Positions 49,130 through 60,256 of a DNA stretch of 64,000 nt are shown here, piece after piece. The stretch spans positions 20,885,146 to 20,949,145 of the forward strand of contig OY720348.1 in the NCBI GenBank assembly GCA_963082975.1, written 5' to 3'. Position numbers and translations under genes: made by a program. This DNA is from Labia minor (taxonomy: Eukaryota; Arthropoda; Insecta; Dermaptera; Spongiphoridae). The notes under the pieces are model-generated. The model made no database searches. It was not told the origin of the DNA and was given only the letters and a program-made list of their open reading frames with translations. Each line of letters begins with the position of its first letter. Within the stretch, counting starts at the first letter, position 1.

Positions 49130-49772
49130 ACAATCAATCAATACTTATTTTGAAAATATAGAAAAATTTAAATACTTAGGTTCTGTAATAACGAAGGATA
49201 ATAATATTCGAGAAGAATTTAAAGCGAGGTTGTAATCGGGAAGCGCCTGTTATCATGCAGTATAGGGGCTTATCACGTCAAAATTATTACTAAAGGGATA
49301 AAAATTAAAATATATAAAACAATTATTTTACCGGTTGTATTATATGGATGTGAGGCATGGTCTATGACCTTAGGTGACGAGAGTAGATTTAGAATATTTC
49401 AGAATAGAATTCTGCGAAGCATTTATGGGCCAAAGAAAGATGAGGTCACTGGGGAATGGCGAAGATTGCATAACGAGGAATTGAATGACCTCTTTGCATC
49501 TCCAGATATAGTTAGAATTATAAAATCTAGAAGGCTAAGGTGGGCAGGACACGTGGCTAGAATTGGAGAAGATATAATGGCAAAAAATATATTGGTAGGG
49601 AGACCGAGTGGTAAACGTCCACTTGGAAGACCAAGGACACGGTGGGTGGATAATGTAGGAAAGGACGAGAGAGAGATAGGAGAGGGTAGGGACTGGAAGG
49701 TTGTGGCTCAGAATAGGAATTCTTGGAGGAGTGTGGTTCACAGAGATAGATATAGATATTTATAATAATAAC
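49130..49772 (+). mobile_element. RTE-like LINE, C-terminal part of the RT ORF
   Basis: The first part (about 49155-49360) encodes ENIEKFKYLGSVITKDNNIR and, after frameshifts, IKIYKTIILPVVLYGCEAWS. An open frame of 133 codons follows, with FRIFQNRILRSIYGPKKDEV, LRWAGHVARIGED and GRPSGKRPLGRPRTRWVDNV. This is the post-RT C-terminal domain typical of arthropod endonuclease-reverse transcriptases of this type. It ends in RYRYL-stop at 49765 followed by a TAGATATAGATA-style tail. 5'-truncated, with frameshifts only upstream. Confidence 0.85.
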
Positions 49773-50027
49773 TAGCATCACAATTGGTTATTTTTCCTAA
49801 AAGAAGATTTAAGGAATTTCATTAATTATAAAATTATAAAATTTTATCATTCTCATATTGAAAAATAATAATTTAGTACATTGACTTTTTGACGAAGAAA
49901 AAAATTAATTATTTTTTACATATATGTATATATATATAAAGTATAATAAAATAAATAAATAAACAATTAGCGCGCCTTTTTAGTTTAACTCCCACTAGAT
50001 GGAGATTAGATAAGCAGGATAGATAAT

Positions 50028-50247
50028 ACGAGGGCAGGTCAATAAGTCCGTGACTTTTTGAATGAAACACTGGTTTTTTGATTAAAAATTATTTTATTTT
50101 TCAACGTAGTCTCCTTTAAGATCGATACACTTGGTTCAACTTTTTTCGAATTTTTTTTATCCCTTCCGAAAAATAACTATTGTGGAGGATATCTTTGGTG
50201 CCGATTCACTTCGAGAAACCCACTGTTTTGACTGCTGTTTGGTCTTA
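50028..50247 (-). mobile_element. Mariner relic, third lineage, internally deleted
   Basis: The end TACGAGGGCAGGTCAATAAG followed by TCCGTGAC is a mariner terminus. Minus-strand pieces KTKQQSKQWVSRSESAPKIS (family region after the first catalytic motif) and FRKG..KKIRKKLNQVY..RRL (C-terminal end) are joined directly, so the central part is deleted. Cut at 50248 by LINE sequence. Confidence 0.7.
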
Positions 50248-50690
50248 GCTCATGATAGAGATACTTGGAGAGGTATGGTTTCTCCGGCCAGGAACTTTTG
50301 AGTTCCATAGAGCCACAGAGATAGATAGATAGATAAACTAAAAAAAATAAGGATATAATCAAACTGGAATCCCCATTAAAACTAAAATTTAAAAAATAAA
50401 TTCACAATATAATCTTTGTTAAAGTTTACGATTAATATTTATAATATTTATTGTTTACCGATTTGGCCAGAATCCACAAAGATATTCTCTGGATACTAGA
50501 AAATACGTATCCCCCCTCCCCACATGATTTTTCACAACGTGAAGCTTTGTTAAACTTAATATAAATTTTAAAATATTAATTTATTAATTTGTGTTTTTTA
50601 TTTTATTAGATATTGATAAAATTTATAGTCTATGTTCAAATAGATATATAGATATATAAAAATATTCTGAGATAGATCAATTCTTATTGA
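50248..50690 (+). repeat. LINE 3' end plus shared downstream unit (left arm)
   Basis: GAGATACTTGGAGAGGTATG to GAGATAGATAGATAGATAAA is the 3' end of the RTE-like LINE. 50340-50690 continues with CTGGAATCCCCATTAAAAC, GATTTGGCCAGAATCCACAA, CACATGATTTTTCACAACGT and TTTGTTAAACTTAATATAAA. All of it matches the reverse complement of 56610-57055. Confidence 0.8.
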
Positions 50691-52084
50691 TTTAGTATAT
50701 AAGGAGAGTGGCTCACCTTGGGACACATACACCTCAGGACAGCTTTATTTTAGCTTTATTTTATTAAGTACCAAATATATTTTACAAAATTATCATTTGT
50801 TTCTTTCTCAAAAGGAGAAAGGTGAAATGTATTTTAAAGAGGACAATTCGAGACAATATTGGAAAAGGGGCTGTTCTAATTCCCAACATTAATTATTAAT
50901 ATTCCGGATGAGTCATGAAAATCCTTTAAGTGTTCGATTATCCAATCCAATTTTAAAAGACTTGCTTATTTCAATGCTAATAAGCGTTTATTACTATTTA
51001 TATCCCATCCTAATTATTCCACATAATTATTTTCAAAATCGCAACGTGACATCCTACGAAATAATGATGCGTTATGTATAATTCTATCTTATCATTTTCC
51101 AATTCAAACACTTTCGTATGATGATAGGCATATCAAAGAAGAAGAAACAAAGTTCTAATAACGTAACTTGATATGCTCTAAACTGAACAATTCTAGATAA
51201 TTACAAATTCCTTTGTCTTTGCTTATTTTGATATCTATTATTGAATTCAAACACCGCCTGGATATTTTCTACTACTTGGGATCTGACAAATGATATACGA
51301 ATCGTAAATGGATTGTCCACCACTCCCACAAGACTCAAGATTTTTCAATCACTCCATTGCCTTTCAATCTCTAATGAGATTCTAGGAACAGCTATAATGA
51401 AATATAAAATCAAGGATAGTACCTTTAGAGAAGAGATGGCACATTCCTATTCAATAAAAGAAAAAATAATTGCCGAATTGCCTCATCTAAATAAATAATA
51501 AACGAATAGAAGAATCTCCAATGGATAGAAAGAAGAAAAAAAAGGACGAACCAATTAAATCGAATTAAAACGAAGGAGAGAAAAAAACACGGTTTCTTTG
51601 AAAATTGGAAAATGTGCAATCGCTCTTTAAATGGAATTAATCAGAAGAGAATTTTTCACTTTGCCAAAGAGAAATCAATTAAATAGAGAGTAATTAAAAA
51701 AATAATTCAACAAGGAAATTTCTTCTATACATCTTCTAATAGTACGATGATGATATACAGACTTATCTCTTAGCTCATAAAAATAAATAATCTCTATAAA
51801 ACTTTTAAGAATAAACCTGATGAACATTTTTGATCTATTTTAATTAATCTATTGTATCTGTTACATACCGGCCATTCCTTTCTATCTTTCTCTTATCCTT
51901 GTACATGTTTATTTTCTATTGAAATTTGGAGTCCCATACTTGCTAACCTGCAGATGCTTACTGCATATTGCTACTTCATTTTTTTATTACTATTTTACTA
52001 TCTTGTCAGAGATAGTAATTTTGGTATATTTTTCTATAAAATGAACTATGGATATTTAAGATTAAGATTATTATTTAATTTAAA
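50691..52084. other. Long Syt7 intron, unassigned segment
   Basis: Moderately complex AT-rich sequence. An 85-codon frame (51241-51498) has no recognised domain. Confidence 0.45.
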
Positions 52085-52475
52085 ATAAATAATCGACACA
52101 ATATATGAAATAATTTCAAATAATTTAAAAGAACATAAATTAAAAAGAAATAGTCATAAAACATACATACCTTAAACTTACCTATTAATGCACTGAACGA
52201 CAGAAAAGAATGGATTTTATTTATAATATTTTGTATTTAAGGAAGCGCTCTCCGGCGTTGCCCGGCGCCATTTTTTTTTTATTATTAAAATTCCTTTTTT
52301 TTAATAAGAGAAAACTAACAAAGATGACTCAAAGAGGCTCAAACCAAAACAGATCGATCATTCTTTATAAAAATGATCTATGGTGTGAATTTCAAAAAAA
52401 TCCGTGAGTGGTTTAATATTTAAAAAATATACAAATATATATATATATTCAATTTTTGCTAGTATAATTATGTTA
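52085..52475 (+). repeat. Divergent relative of the ATAAGTTGACC family
   Basis: Collinear with 30640-31095 over TAAAAGAACATAAATTAAAA, TATTAATGCACTGAACGACA, GGAAGCGCTCTCCGGCGTTG, AACAGATCGATC, CTATGGTGTGAATTTC and TTTTTGCTAGTATAAT, with small deletions. Non-coding. Confidence 0.6.
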
Positions 52476-53109
52476 ATTAATATAAGCCCTGTTAGAGAGT
52501 ACCTAGGCGCCATATTTTAATGGGCGACAAATCCAGCAATTTAAGCAATTCTAGTAAAAAAGAAGATGGGGAGGGAGGAGACTCATACTGTTTTTCTCCC
52601 CGGGCGCAGTTTCGTCTTTACACAGTCCTTTATATATATTTTTTTAAATTTTCAATATATATCTATATATATATATATATAGATATATATATGTTTAATA
52701 ATAAATATTTCAATATAAATGAGATTCTGAATATAATCAGATTGATATACATCTAACATATGAAAAGTTTTAGCGTTTTTTTTTTGTAGTTATAAATCCC
52801 CTTCCACTTCGTATTTTTAACTTAAATCTACTCTTTGATCTTATAATCAGTAGAGGTTCTTTAATATATATCTTATAAGAAACAGTTTTCTTCTCTTCCC
52901 CAATATATAATTTCACAAGAAATTTAAGATTTTTTTTTTAAATTGTTTACTAAATAAATTAAACTTGTATCAAATCGATGTTCTTTAGAGAGATTTTCAA
53001 CAAGTTTTTATAGTATGCTGCTAAGAAAAAATAGAGAAATCCAATTTTGTAGACTGATCAATTTTTGGGATTTACAATTTGTAAAGTTCTTTTTGATACA
53101 AATTCTCTT

Positions 53110-53335
53110 TATATATAAGGATTAAAGATTACAAAAGTATGGACTGTGGATATAACATAATATATATTTCGTAATTTTATTTCAAGTGGTACACATCTAT
53201 ACGGACACACAACGGTTATAAGGACAGACAAACGGACAGACATACAAAACTTTTTTCTATTAAAAATCTCCACATTTCAAATTTGGTGTGAAAACAATAC
53301 CTTCCCTTCCTATCGGCGGTCGGTAAAAATGTAAT
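53110..53335 (+). repeat. Fragment of the ATAAGTTGACC family (3' part)
   Basis: Combines the TATGGACTGTGGATATAACA block of the divergent subfamily with the GTACACATCTATACGGACA microsatellite region and the GGCGGTCGGTAAAAAT end typical of copies 1 and 2. This shows that the two subfamilies share one architecture. It lies about 250 bp upstream of the zinc-finger gene. Confidence 0.6.
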
Positions 53336-53583
53336 TTGTCGACAGCAGCGCCATCTAACAATGAGATTAAAAAAAATTAAAAAGATTAAAAACATATAAG
53401 GTTTCCAGAAGTCAAATTTGCATGTCACCCACCTGGTTGCTACCCTAAAGACAAATATTTGGTTGTTATTTTAATTGTAAATCAAAATCAAAATTTAAAA
53501 CGTTTATATCACAGACCTTCTGGTTTATATTACTTATTATCTAGTATATATTTTATAATAGATAATACATTAATCAATTAAAA

Positions 53584-53629
53584 ATGGATCTTTATTCACA
53601 AGAAGACACAAAATATCTAATATATATAG
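53584..53629 (+). CDS. Zinc-finger gene, exon 1
   Basis: An ATG followed by 15 codons (MDLYSQEDTKYLIYI) and one base of a Gly codon, ending at a perfect GTGAGT donor. The downstream exon at 53795 completes the Gly codon and keeps the frame open into a zinc finger. The upstream sequence (53400-53583) is AT-rich and includes a short TTATATTAC-type stretch but no clear promoter. The protein family is not recognised beyond the finger. Exon length, donor quality and phase agreement argue that this is a real, or recently real, gene rather than a chance frame. Confidence 0.45.
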
Positions 53630-53794
53630 GTGAGTTTTTATTTCTGTTTTTTGCATTTAAAGTAATGTTAATTGTCACTAAAATTATTTTTTTAATAATA
53701 TTTGTAATGATATTATTGCTTAAATTGAATTATAAAATAGTTAGATACATAAAAATATAATGATTTAAAATAACGAAAACAATACTTTTTTTAG

Positions 53795-54045
53795 GTCCTC
53801 TATATTCTTGTGTATATTGTCATATGAATTTTATAAGTGAGGAATTTTTATGTAAACATCCAAAAAAATGTTTCCATAAAAAAATATTTTCAATTTTCAA
53901 AAATGATGTAAAACTCAAAAAGGATACAGAGAAATATTTAGATGAAAAATTTAATGAAGAGACTTATTCAAACCATACAGTAGACAATCGTTTGCAATAT
54001 AATTTTTGTAAAAAGGAATTTAATCAGAAATCATATTTAAATTAA
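53795..54045 (+). pseudogene. Zinc-finger gene, exon 2, ended by a MITE
   Basis: Acceptor TTTTTTTAG at 53794. The exon reads G-PLYSCVYCHMNFISEEFL, then CKHPKKCFH: a complete C2HC finger (C-x2-C-x12-H-x3-C). A Lys/Asp/Glu-rich spacer of roughly 45 residues follows. The last 15 residues (YNFCKKEFNQKSYLN) look like a second finger with the first Cys replaced by Tyr, cut off just before its first His. The stop TAA (54043-54045) lies inside a palindromic element that begins at 54041, so the insertion truncated the protein. Just past the element, at 54216, GAGCAT would give E-H at the right spacing (C-x12-H), but a stop follows soon after. Function is unknown. C2H2-type fingers usually bind nucleic acid. 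Likely a disrupted single-copy gene. Confidence 0.45.
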
Positions 54046-54190
54046 ACCTTGAATATTATCTTTTACATATACCCAACAAAAAAGCGTGGGACGCATATAA
54101 TAATATTAAATTCTTTACCTATTACTTATGTTCATATATGCTTACGCTTTTTTGTTGGGCATATGTAAAGGAAAATATTCAAGGTTTAAT
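54041..54190. mobile_element. 150-bp palindromic MITE inside the zinc-finger gene
   Basis: Terminal inverted repeats of about 47 bp: 54041-54087 (ATTAAACCTTGAATATT..) and 54144-54190 (..AATATTCAAGGTTTAAT), with a few mismatches and a ~56-bp AT-rich centre. Both arms contain the block ACCCAACAAAAAAGCGT or its complement. TTAA occurs at both ends, so a TTAA or TA target is plausible but not proven. No coding capacity. Confidence 0.75.
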
Positions 54191-54273
54191 TAATATTTTA
54201 TTTTCTATTTTTTAGAGCATTTATGATTAAAAAGCGTATATATTAAAAAGTTTTTTTTATTAATTTATTTTAT

Positions 54274-54636
54274 ATAACGGTGTTATAATTTAGTTCATTA
54301 ATTTAATTAATTAATTGATTAAATTTAATTTAATTTAATTTAAGTCTCATCAACAGTTATGAATCGACGCAAAATTTTGTTTGGATTACGCCTACAGCGC
54401 CAAAATGTCGGTAGAAATTGTTTTTCGAAGCAGTTTTTGGTCTAACGTTAGCAAACGCGGCACCCACCTTGCACACAGCTTTCCATATTCAAATGGTTGT
54501 GCAAAATATTTCGCACACGTTCAGCTGGCATCGTACAGGTCTCAGCTATCTTGAATGTTGAAAAATAAAGCAATAAAAAAATTTAATAACATCGATTTTC
54601 TTGGTCAAGCCGGAAACTTTTCACCCCACCCTCGTA
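54274..54636 (-). mobile_element. Same deleted mariner, second copy, truncated
   Basis: Reverse-oriented copy with the terminus ..CACCCCACCCTCGTA at 54636, the same mariner blocks, and the same AT-rich junction (TTAAATTTAATTTAATTTAA next to CTCATCAACAGTTATGAA). It stops at ATAACGG (54274), just past the junction, so the C-terminal piece and other inverted end are lost. It lies 84 bp beyond the MITE that truncated the zinc-finger gene. Confidence 0.8.
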
Positions 54637-55769
54637 TATATATATATACTTAAATAAAAAATTTTAATTATTTAATTTATCAAATTTTGATTTTAATCGT
54701 CGAAAATAAATTTTAAAGTTATAAATAAATATTCTTTCTATTGTTCCTCTATTCTTTTGATGTCCATCAACGATTAGCTAAGAGTAAGAGGAATGGTTGG
54801 GCCGGAACCCCATTCAATCTTTTTCATTTAAACTAGCAATTCATTTGAACTTGAATATCTTGGTTCAATCATTTTAAATTATTTCCAAGTTTTCATTATT
54901 CAAACCATTCAAGGCGACGTGGCAAAACAAAAAAAAAACCCTTCAAAACAAGGTCAAGAGTTGAAACAAGACGAAAATTATTTCAGTTGTGTGATACATG
55001 CTTTGAAAGCAAGTCATTAACTTGATGAGCTCATTACTATGGAGTCAACCCTATTTGTTGTTTCTTTCATTAGAATAGCAAAAAAAAAAAAAATCTGCTC
55101 TCCTTTTCATTCATCTATTCAGTTTTATTCTGACTTTATTGAAAAATTTAAAATGACTTAATATTTTTTCTTGATTAGAGGAATTCCTTAGTATAGAATC
55201 AGGGACATTCACCAAATAGTAAGTTACTTATAGAAAAAAAAAAAAAAAAAAAAAAACATTGAGAATTTACATGCGATACCAAAGCCAGATGATGATTGAT
55301 TGATTGAAATAAAATATTAAATTTCATGGAGTTGGAAATTTTAAAAATATTTATTTCCAAATCAAAACACACACAATTCTCTTTTTCTTTATAACAGTAC
55401 ATTAAAATATCGGATCTACACTAACTTCCATTGAAACCTCTAATATAGAATTTATCAATTTGTAGTACATATATAATCATGTAGTACAGTATAAACATAA
55501 TTCATTAAATAAAACCAAAATGAAAGTATATAAATATATTTTTGTAGAACAATCGTCATTCCTCGAATAGAGAATTTACGTTTTATATTTTATAGATTGT
55601 TCCATGCTTTGTCGATCAATACGTGTAGGTACGTGTTTTCTGACTTTTTAGTGTCAATTCTCGTACTGTAAAGCGTTTTTTCTTATTCATTTCTTTAAAA
55701 GAAATAACAGTATAACGGAAATTTGATTTTAAAGATGATGGTTTATATAAAAAAATAGGTAATTATTTA
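54637..55769. other. Long Syt7 intron, unassigned segment
   Basis: Includes a ~24-A run (55233-55256). No gene recognised. Confidence 0.45.
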
Positions 55770-56207
55770 CAAAACAAGAATCTCCAGGGATTTGTATGAA
55801 ACTTTACATCTGGATTCCTTGTTTAATACCAAACAAAATTTCTTATAAAATGTTCCCCGGTCTCTTCTAGTTTATGAGATAAAGTATTTTTAAGTTTGAC
55901 AGATTAATTGGTTGTGAACGTCGAAATGTGCAGCCATTAAGTAATGTTTTATTAATTAATTCACAAATTATTCACTTATTCACTAATTTTCGGGTTTTTT
56001 CGGTTCAGTTAAAGTTAATGTTGGATATAGAAAAATTATTGAATTAATTAATTTTTTTAATTTTCATATATAGAAAAAAATCGAACTGAAAAAAAAACCC
56101 CGAAAATTAATGAAGTCCTCTGCTGGCCAAATATTAAAACATGGTAACTAAATAGAATATCAATGGATTTATATGCAAATTTTAATAATGTATATCTCGT
56201 TTTTCAA
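55770..56207. mobile_element. Foldback element D (right arm missing)
   Basis: Core like A (GAACGTCGAAATGTGCAGCC, CACTAATTTTCGGGTTT, GAAAATTAATGAAGTCCTCT, AATAGAATATCAATGGATTT). The left arm differs again (CAAGAATCTCCAGGGATTTG). Sequence after TATATCTCG leaves the family, so the right arm is lost. Confidence 0.65.
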
Positions 56208-56609
56208 AAATATATACAACAGTTTTATGAATTTGGTTGTGAATTTTTAATGTGATTTTTGCAGCATATTGGATTTTAACAATTTGATAACTAGATTAAA
56301 TGTATTTTGTATTCTTAAAGTTACATCTGTACAGAACTGCATCCTATTTCTATAAATTTATTTTTAATAAAATTTTTATTTGAGAAAATCTCTCTCTCAC
56401 TCTCTCTATATATATAAGATAAGATAAATAGATAGATATAGCCCCCCTCTTTACCTCCTGAGTGATGCATATAATTTTATTGAATCTGTACGTAATAGTT
56501 TTTCAGTTATTTTTCTTTATTCAGTATATTAAAATATTCATTTTATTTTTGTTATTTTTTAATTTAATCTCGAAATAAATTATATATTTTATTATATATG
56601 TTTCTGGGA

Positions 56610-56984
56610 CTAAACCAATTACAATGAAATTTTAATCAGAATATTTTTATATATCTATTTGACAATAAATTTTATCAATATCTAGTAAAAAAAAAACAAT
56701 ACAAATTAATAAATTAATATTTTAAAATTTATATTAAGTTTAACAAAGCTTCACGTTGTGAAAAATCATGTGGGGGGGGGGGAGGGGGGAATACGTATTT
56801 TCTAGTATCCAGAGAATATCTTTGTGGATTCTGGCCAAATCGGTAAACAATAAATCTTATAAATATTATTCGTAAACATTAACAAAGATTATATTGTGAA
56901 TTTATTTTTTAAATTTTAGTTTTAATGGGGATTCCAGTTTGATTATATCCATATTTTTTTTAAAGTTTATCTATCTATCTATCT
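56610..56984 (-). repeat. Shared downstream unit (right arm)
   Basis: Inverted counterpart of 50340-50690, contiguous with the minus-strand LINE at 56985-57420. Includes an expanded G tract (56772-56789) where the left copy has only short C runs. Probably the long 3' untranslated part of the LINE, since it follows the tail in both copies. Confidence 0.75.
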
Positions 56985-57420
56985 CTGTGGCTCTATGGAA
57001 CTCGAAAGTTCCTGGCCGCAGAAACCATACCTCTCCAAGTATCCCTATCATGAGCCACAACCATCCAATCCCTACCCTCTTCCACCTCTCTCACCTCCCT
57101 TCCTACATTGTCCGACTACTGCGTCCTTGGTCTTCCAAGCGGACTTTTCCCACTCGGCCTCCCCACCAATATATTTTTCGCCATTCTTTCCTCTTCTCTT
57201 CTAGCCACGTGCCCTGTCCATCGCAGCCTTCTCGATTTTATAATTCTAACTATATCTGGAGATGCATAGATGTCATGTAATTCCTCGTTATGTAGTCTTA
57301 ACCTCATTTTTCTTTGGGCCATAAATGCTGCGAATAATACTCTAAATCTACTTTCGTCTCCTAAGGTCATAGACCATGCCTCACACCATATAATGCAACC
57401 GGCAAAATAATTGTTTTATA
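56985..57420 (-). mobile_element. RTE-like LINE, second C-terminal copy
   Basis: Minus-strand match to 49340-49765: MTLGDESRFRVLFAAFMAQR, LHNEELHDIYASPDIVRIIK, LRWTGHVARREEERMAKNIL, VGRPSGKSPLGRPRTQ, then a degraded tail and AGATAGATAGATAGATAAAC. The frame is broken near 57116. 5'-truncated at about 57420. Confidence 0.82.
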
Positions 57421-57424
57421 TATT

Positions 57425-57555
57425 TTAATTTTTATCTTTATAAATATTATCTATGGTTTGAATTTCAAAAAAATCCTTAGAGCGGTTTAATATTTCGAAA
57501 ATACAAATATATATATATATATAATTTTTGCTAGTATAATAAGATAAGATTTTAA
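57425..57555 (+). repeat. Fragment of the divergent subfamily (TTTTTGCTAGTATAAT end)
   Basis: Matches the right ends of 30640-31095 and 52085-52475: TATCTATGGTTTGAATTTC, AGAGCGGTTTAATATTTC, (TA)n and TTTTTGCTAGTATAATAAG. It abuts the 5' end of a minus-strand LINE fragment. Confidence 0.55.
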
Positions 57556-58729
57556 AGATTGAGGAAAATATAAAAAAGGTTTATATCTGTCCATTGATAA
57601 TTTATAATTATTTATATTATATTAAATATAAAGATAATTTAACTATATAAAAATATTCTAAATATTAATTCATATTCACTGAATAAGTAGATAATAATTT
57701 TACTTTTTTGATATAAAGTTTACTATTTAAAAATATAACAACAGGTACAGGTTAATTACAAGACATATATAGATATTCGATAATATATTATATTACGCTG
57801 AAGGGGTAGAGGTATTACGGGGTCCCGTGTCAAGGTGCGAAGAGCGCCGAAGGCGGTCTGAGTAGCTAGTTAGTAATAATTAGAAAATTAGAGAATAGTT
57901 TTTATTTTATGCAAATTTAATTAGTGAAAGAATTTTCAATATTTTATTGGGAAATAATAAACATTTAATCTTTATTATTTTAAGGATTATGCTTTACTAA
58001 AAAAAAAATAACCAAAAATAATATTATATACTTATTATATATATATATATATCTAACTACTGAGACCACCTTCACACAGGGAATTCTGCCCACTATGCCT
58101 TCCAAGTGATAAATTTTGATGAAATTTGTACGTTCATTTCAATCAATATATTAAAATCTAAATTATATTTTTTTGTTTAATTAAATATATACAGTGAACG
58201 CTCTATATAATCAAATCATTTGAACTAATTTCAATAAAAAAGTTTCTTATTGGGAAAAGTTGCTTAAAGGGAAAAAAGGAGTATAAAAATACTTACCGCC
58301 TGGAAAATATTTTTCCTTATTTCTTTTACTAACTAAACTGTATCTGAATAAATATAAATAACTATTCTAATTAACTTCAATACTGCCAGCTCAAAACACA
58401 AACATATTCCAATAACATAATTTTTTACAATTTGAGATGTTGTTGTGAACAGCTGTCAACTCAAATATTTAGCTTTTAAAAAATAAGTTGCTTATACAGA
58501 ACAGTTGAACTAAAAAAGTCTAATTGGCAGTCGTGGGACTAGCCGACAGAAGTGAAAACTTGTGCGTAAGAAATTTGAAAGCAGACGGAATGCGCACCAG
58601 CTTCACGAGAAAAATGAAATTTATATATGTATATATATATATAAAATTCATAATTATTTTTTTCAGCAAACTGATTATTATTACAAAAATATTAAAAATA
58701 CGATGTGTATGAATATATATATATATATC
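57556..58729. other. Long Syt7 intron, unassigned segment
   Basis: AT-rich. A GC-richer blip, GGGGTCCCGTGTCAAGGTGC and nearby (57820-57860), is unassigned. Confidence 0.4.
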
Positions 58730-58850
58730 TATATATATAAAAGGCAATGTCTGTCTGTCTGTGTGTGTGTCTGTCAAATACTCAAAAACTACCCGTCCGA
58801 TTGCGATGAAACTTTCAGGGATTGTTGTGGGCGTCCCAGGGAAGATTTTA
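58730..58850 (+). repeat. Interspersed-repeat tail relic
   Basis: AAAGGCAATGTCTGTCTGTC, a GT run and CCGTCCGATTGCGATGAAAC followed by TTTCAGGGATTGTTGTGGG is a motif type common at ends of arthropod interspersed repeats. No ORF. Confidence 0.4.
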
Positions 58851-59276
58851 GTGTAGTTAAATCCAAAATTAATTTATCCAAAATTAATTTAATTAGTAAT
58901 ATTTTGGTAAAAGTCTATTTATGGTTACCATGGTTACATTGAAAAATTTACAATAAATAAATAAAAATAATTGGAAATCTTTTCAACTTATTATTTTGAT
59001 AAATTTTATTAATATTTTTAATTTTTTTTAAACTGCCAAAAATAACATACCCATAATAATAGTTGTAATAAAAATAAAAATATAAATCACAATGTAAGTA
59101 AAATATTGAATCGTTTTATTTATATTGTTTCAATTATTGTTTGAATATTTATTAAATTTATATATAGATTAATTTATATGTTTAAATGTATATTTAATAA
59201 ATTTATTTATTGATTCTTAATATTAATAATTCCAATTACTTTCTTGAAATTTTTTTTTATTTAAAAGCATATTCAG

Positions 59277-59480
59277 CATATCTCGCAAATTTGAATTGGA
59301 TTAAATAACATATATTAATTTAAATTAAATTAAATTAATCCAATTATAAATTAAAATTAATAAATAATATTTATTAAACCAGCGAAAGTTTGGCTCTTTT
59401 TTGATGGCACCACGTCACGTGTTGGCGCGTGAGATTTCCAGTGTTAAAAAATTAATTCTGGTACTTTCAGCAATTTAATT
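59277..59480 (+). repeat. CAGCGCGTGTTTGG family, copy 6 (partial)
   Basis: TATCTCGCAAATTTGAATTG, CCAGCGAAAGTTTGGCTCTT, CACGTCACGTGTTGGCGCGT and TTAATTCTGGTACTTTCAGC, then truncated and followed within 100 bp by copy 7. Confidence 0.65.
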
Positions 59481-59519
59481 TTCGATGTTGAGATTTTGAT
59501 GTTTTTGATGTTATAAATA

Positions 59520-59815
59520 ATATTTATTAAATTATAATTTAATTAATTTAATTTAATTTAAATTAATAAATATTATTTAATCAAATTCAAATTTGCGAGA
59601 TAGTCGAGTGGATAGTGGAGTGTTTGGCTCTTTGTTGATGGCACCACGTCACGTGTTTGCGCGTGAGATTTCCAGTGTTAAAAAATTAATTCTTGTACTT
59701 TCAGCGATTCTATCAAGCTGAAATTCTATATATAGCAGTTTTATACAATTATTAATCATGTGAAAAATTATCAAACATTTATCTTTATTTTTACGGTCAC
59801 TCACACACACACATA
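59520..59815 (+). repeat. CAGCGCGTGTTTGG family, copy 7 (rearranged)
   Basis: The first part is an inverted piece of the family start (..AAATTTGCGAGATAGTCGAG) joined to the forward body TTTGGCTCTTTGTTGATGGC, CACGTCACGTGTTTGCGCGT and onward to TTTATTTTTACGGTCA. A foldback-like rearrangement. Confidence 0.6.
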
Positions 59816-60084
59816 TATTTAAAAATTAATTTATTAAAATATATATTATATAATATATTATATATAGTATATAATTTAATATATATATATATATATTCTG
59901 AAATTAATTTAATATAATTTAACATATAATAATATATTAAAATATTTTATTTTATATAAACATAATTTAGTAATACTGATTATTAATGTAAATATAAATA
60001 ATAATATTTAATATGGCAAATATGTAAAATTTTGTAAAGAATGTATCAGAAGTTTAGTGTCTAACATTCTGGCGTATTGCGCAT

Positions 60085-60165
60085 GCGTATATCTGTCGGG
60101 TCGGGTCGTTTTTGAACGGTCGGGTCGATCTCACGGGTCGGGTCGTTCTGGAATCTCACGCGACT
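60085..60165. repeat. GGGTCG-rich degenerate tandem block
   Basis: TCGGGTCGGGTCGTTTTTGA, GGTCGGGTCGATCTCACGGG and TCGGGTCGTTCTGGAATCTC: repeated GGGTCG units in otherwise AT-rich DNA, just upstream of SINE copy 4. Confidence 0.5.
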
Positions 60166-60256
60166 TCTATACTTTTTCCCCATCCCGCAAAAGTGCTCAA
60201 CGCCGCTAAAGAAGTTTTCACTTCAAAAACAACTTCTTTAATATATATATATATAA

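Noticed and set aside
51241-51498. 85-codon frame with protein-like composition
   Set aside because: No motif, no splice link and no repeat context. Cannot be supported as a gene.
57000-57280. Plus-strand frames of 113 and 69 codons
   Set aside because: These are antisense shadows of the minus-strand LINE C-terminal domain.
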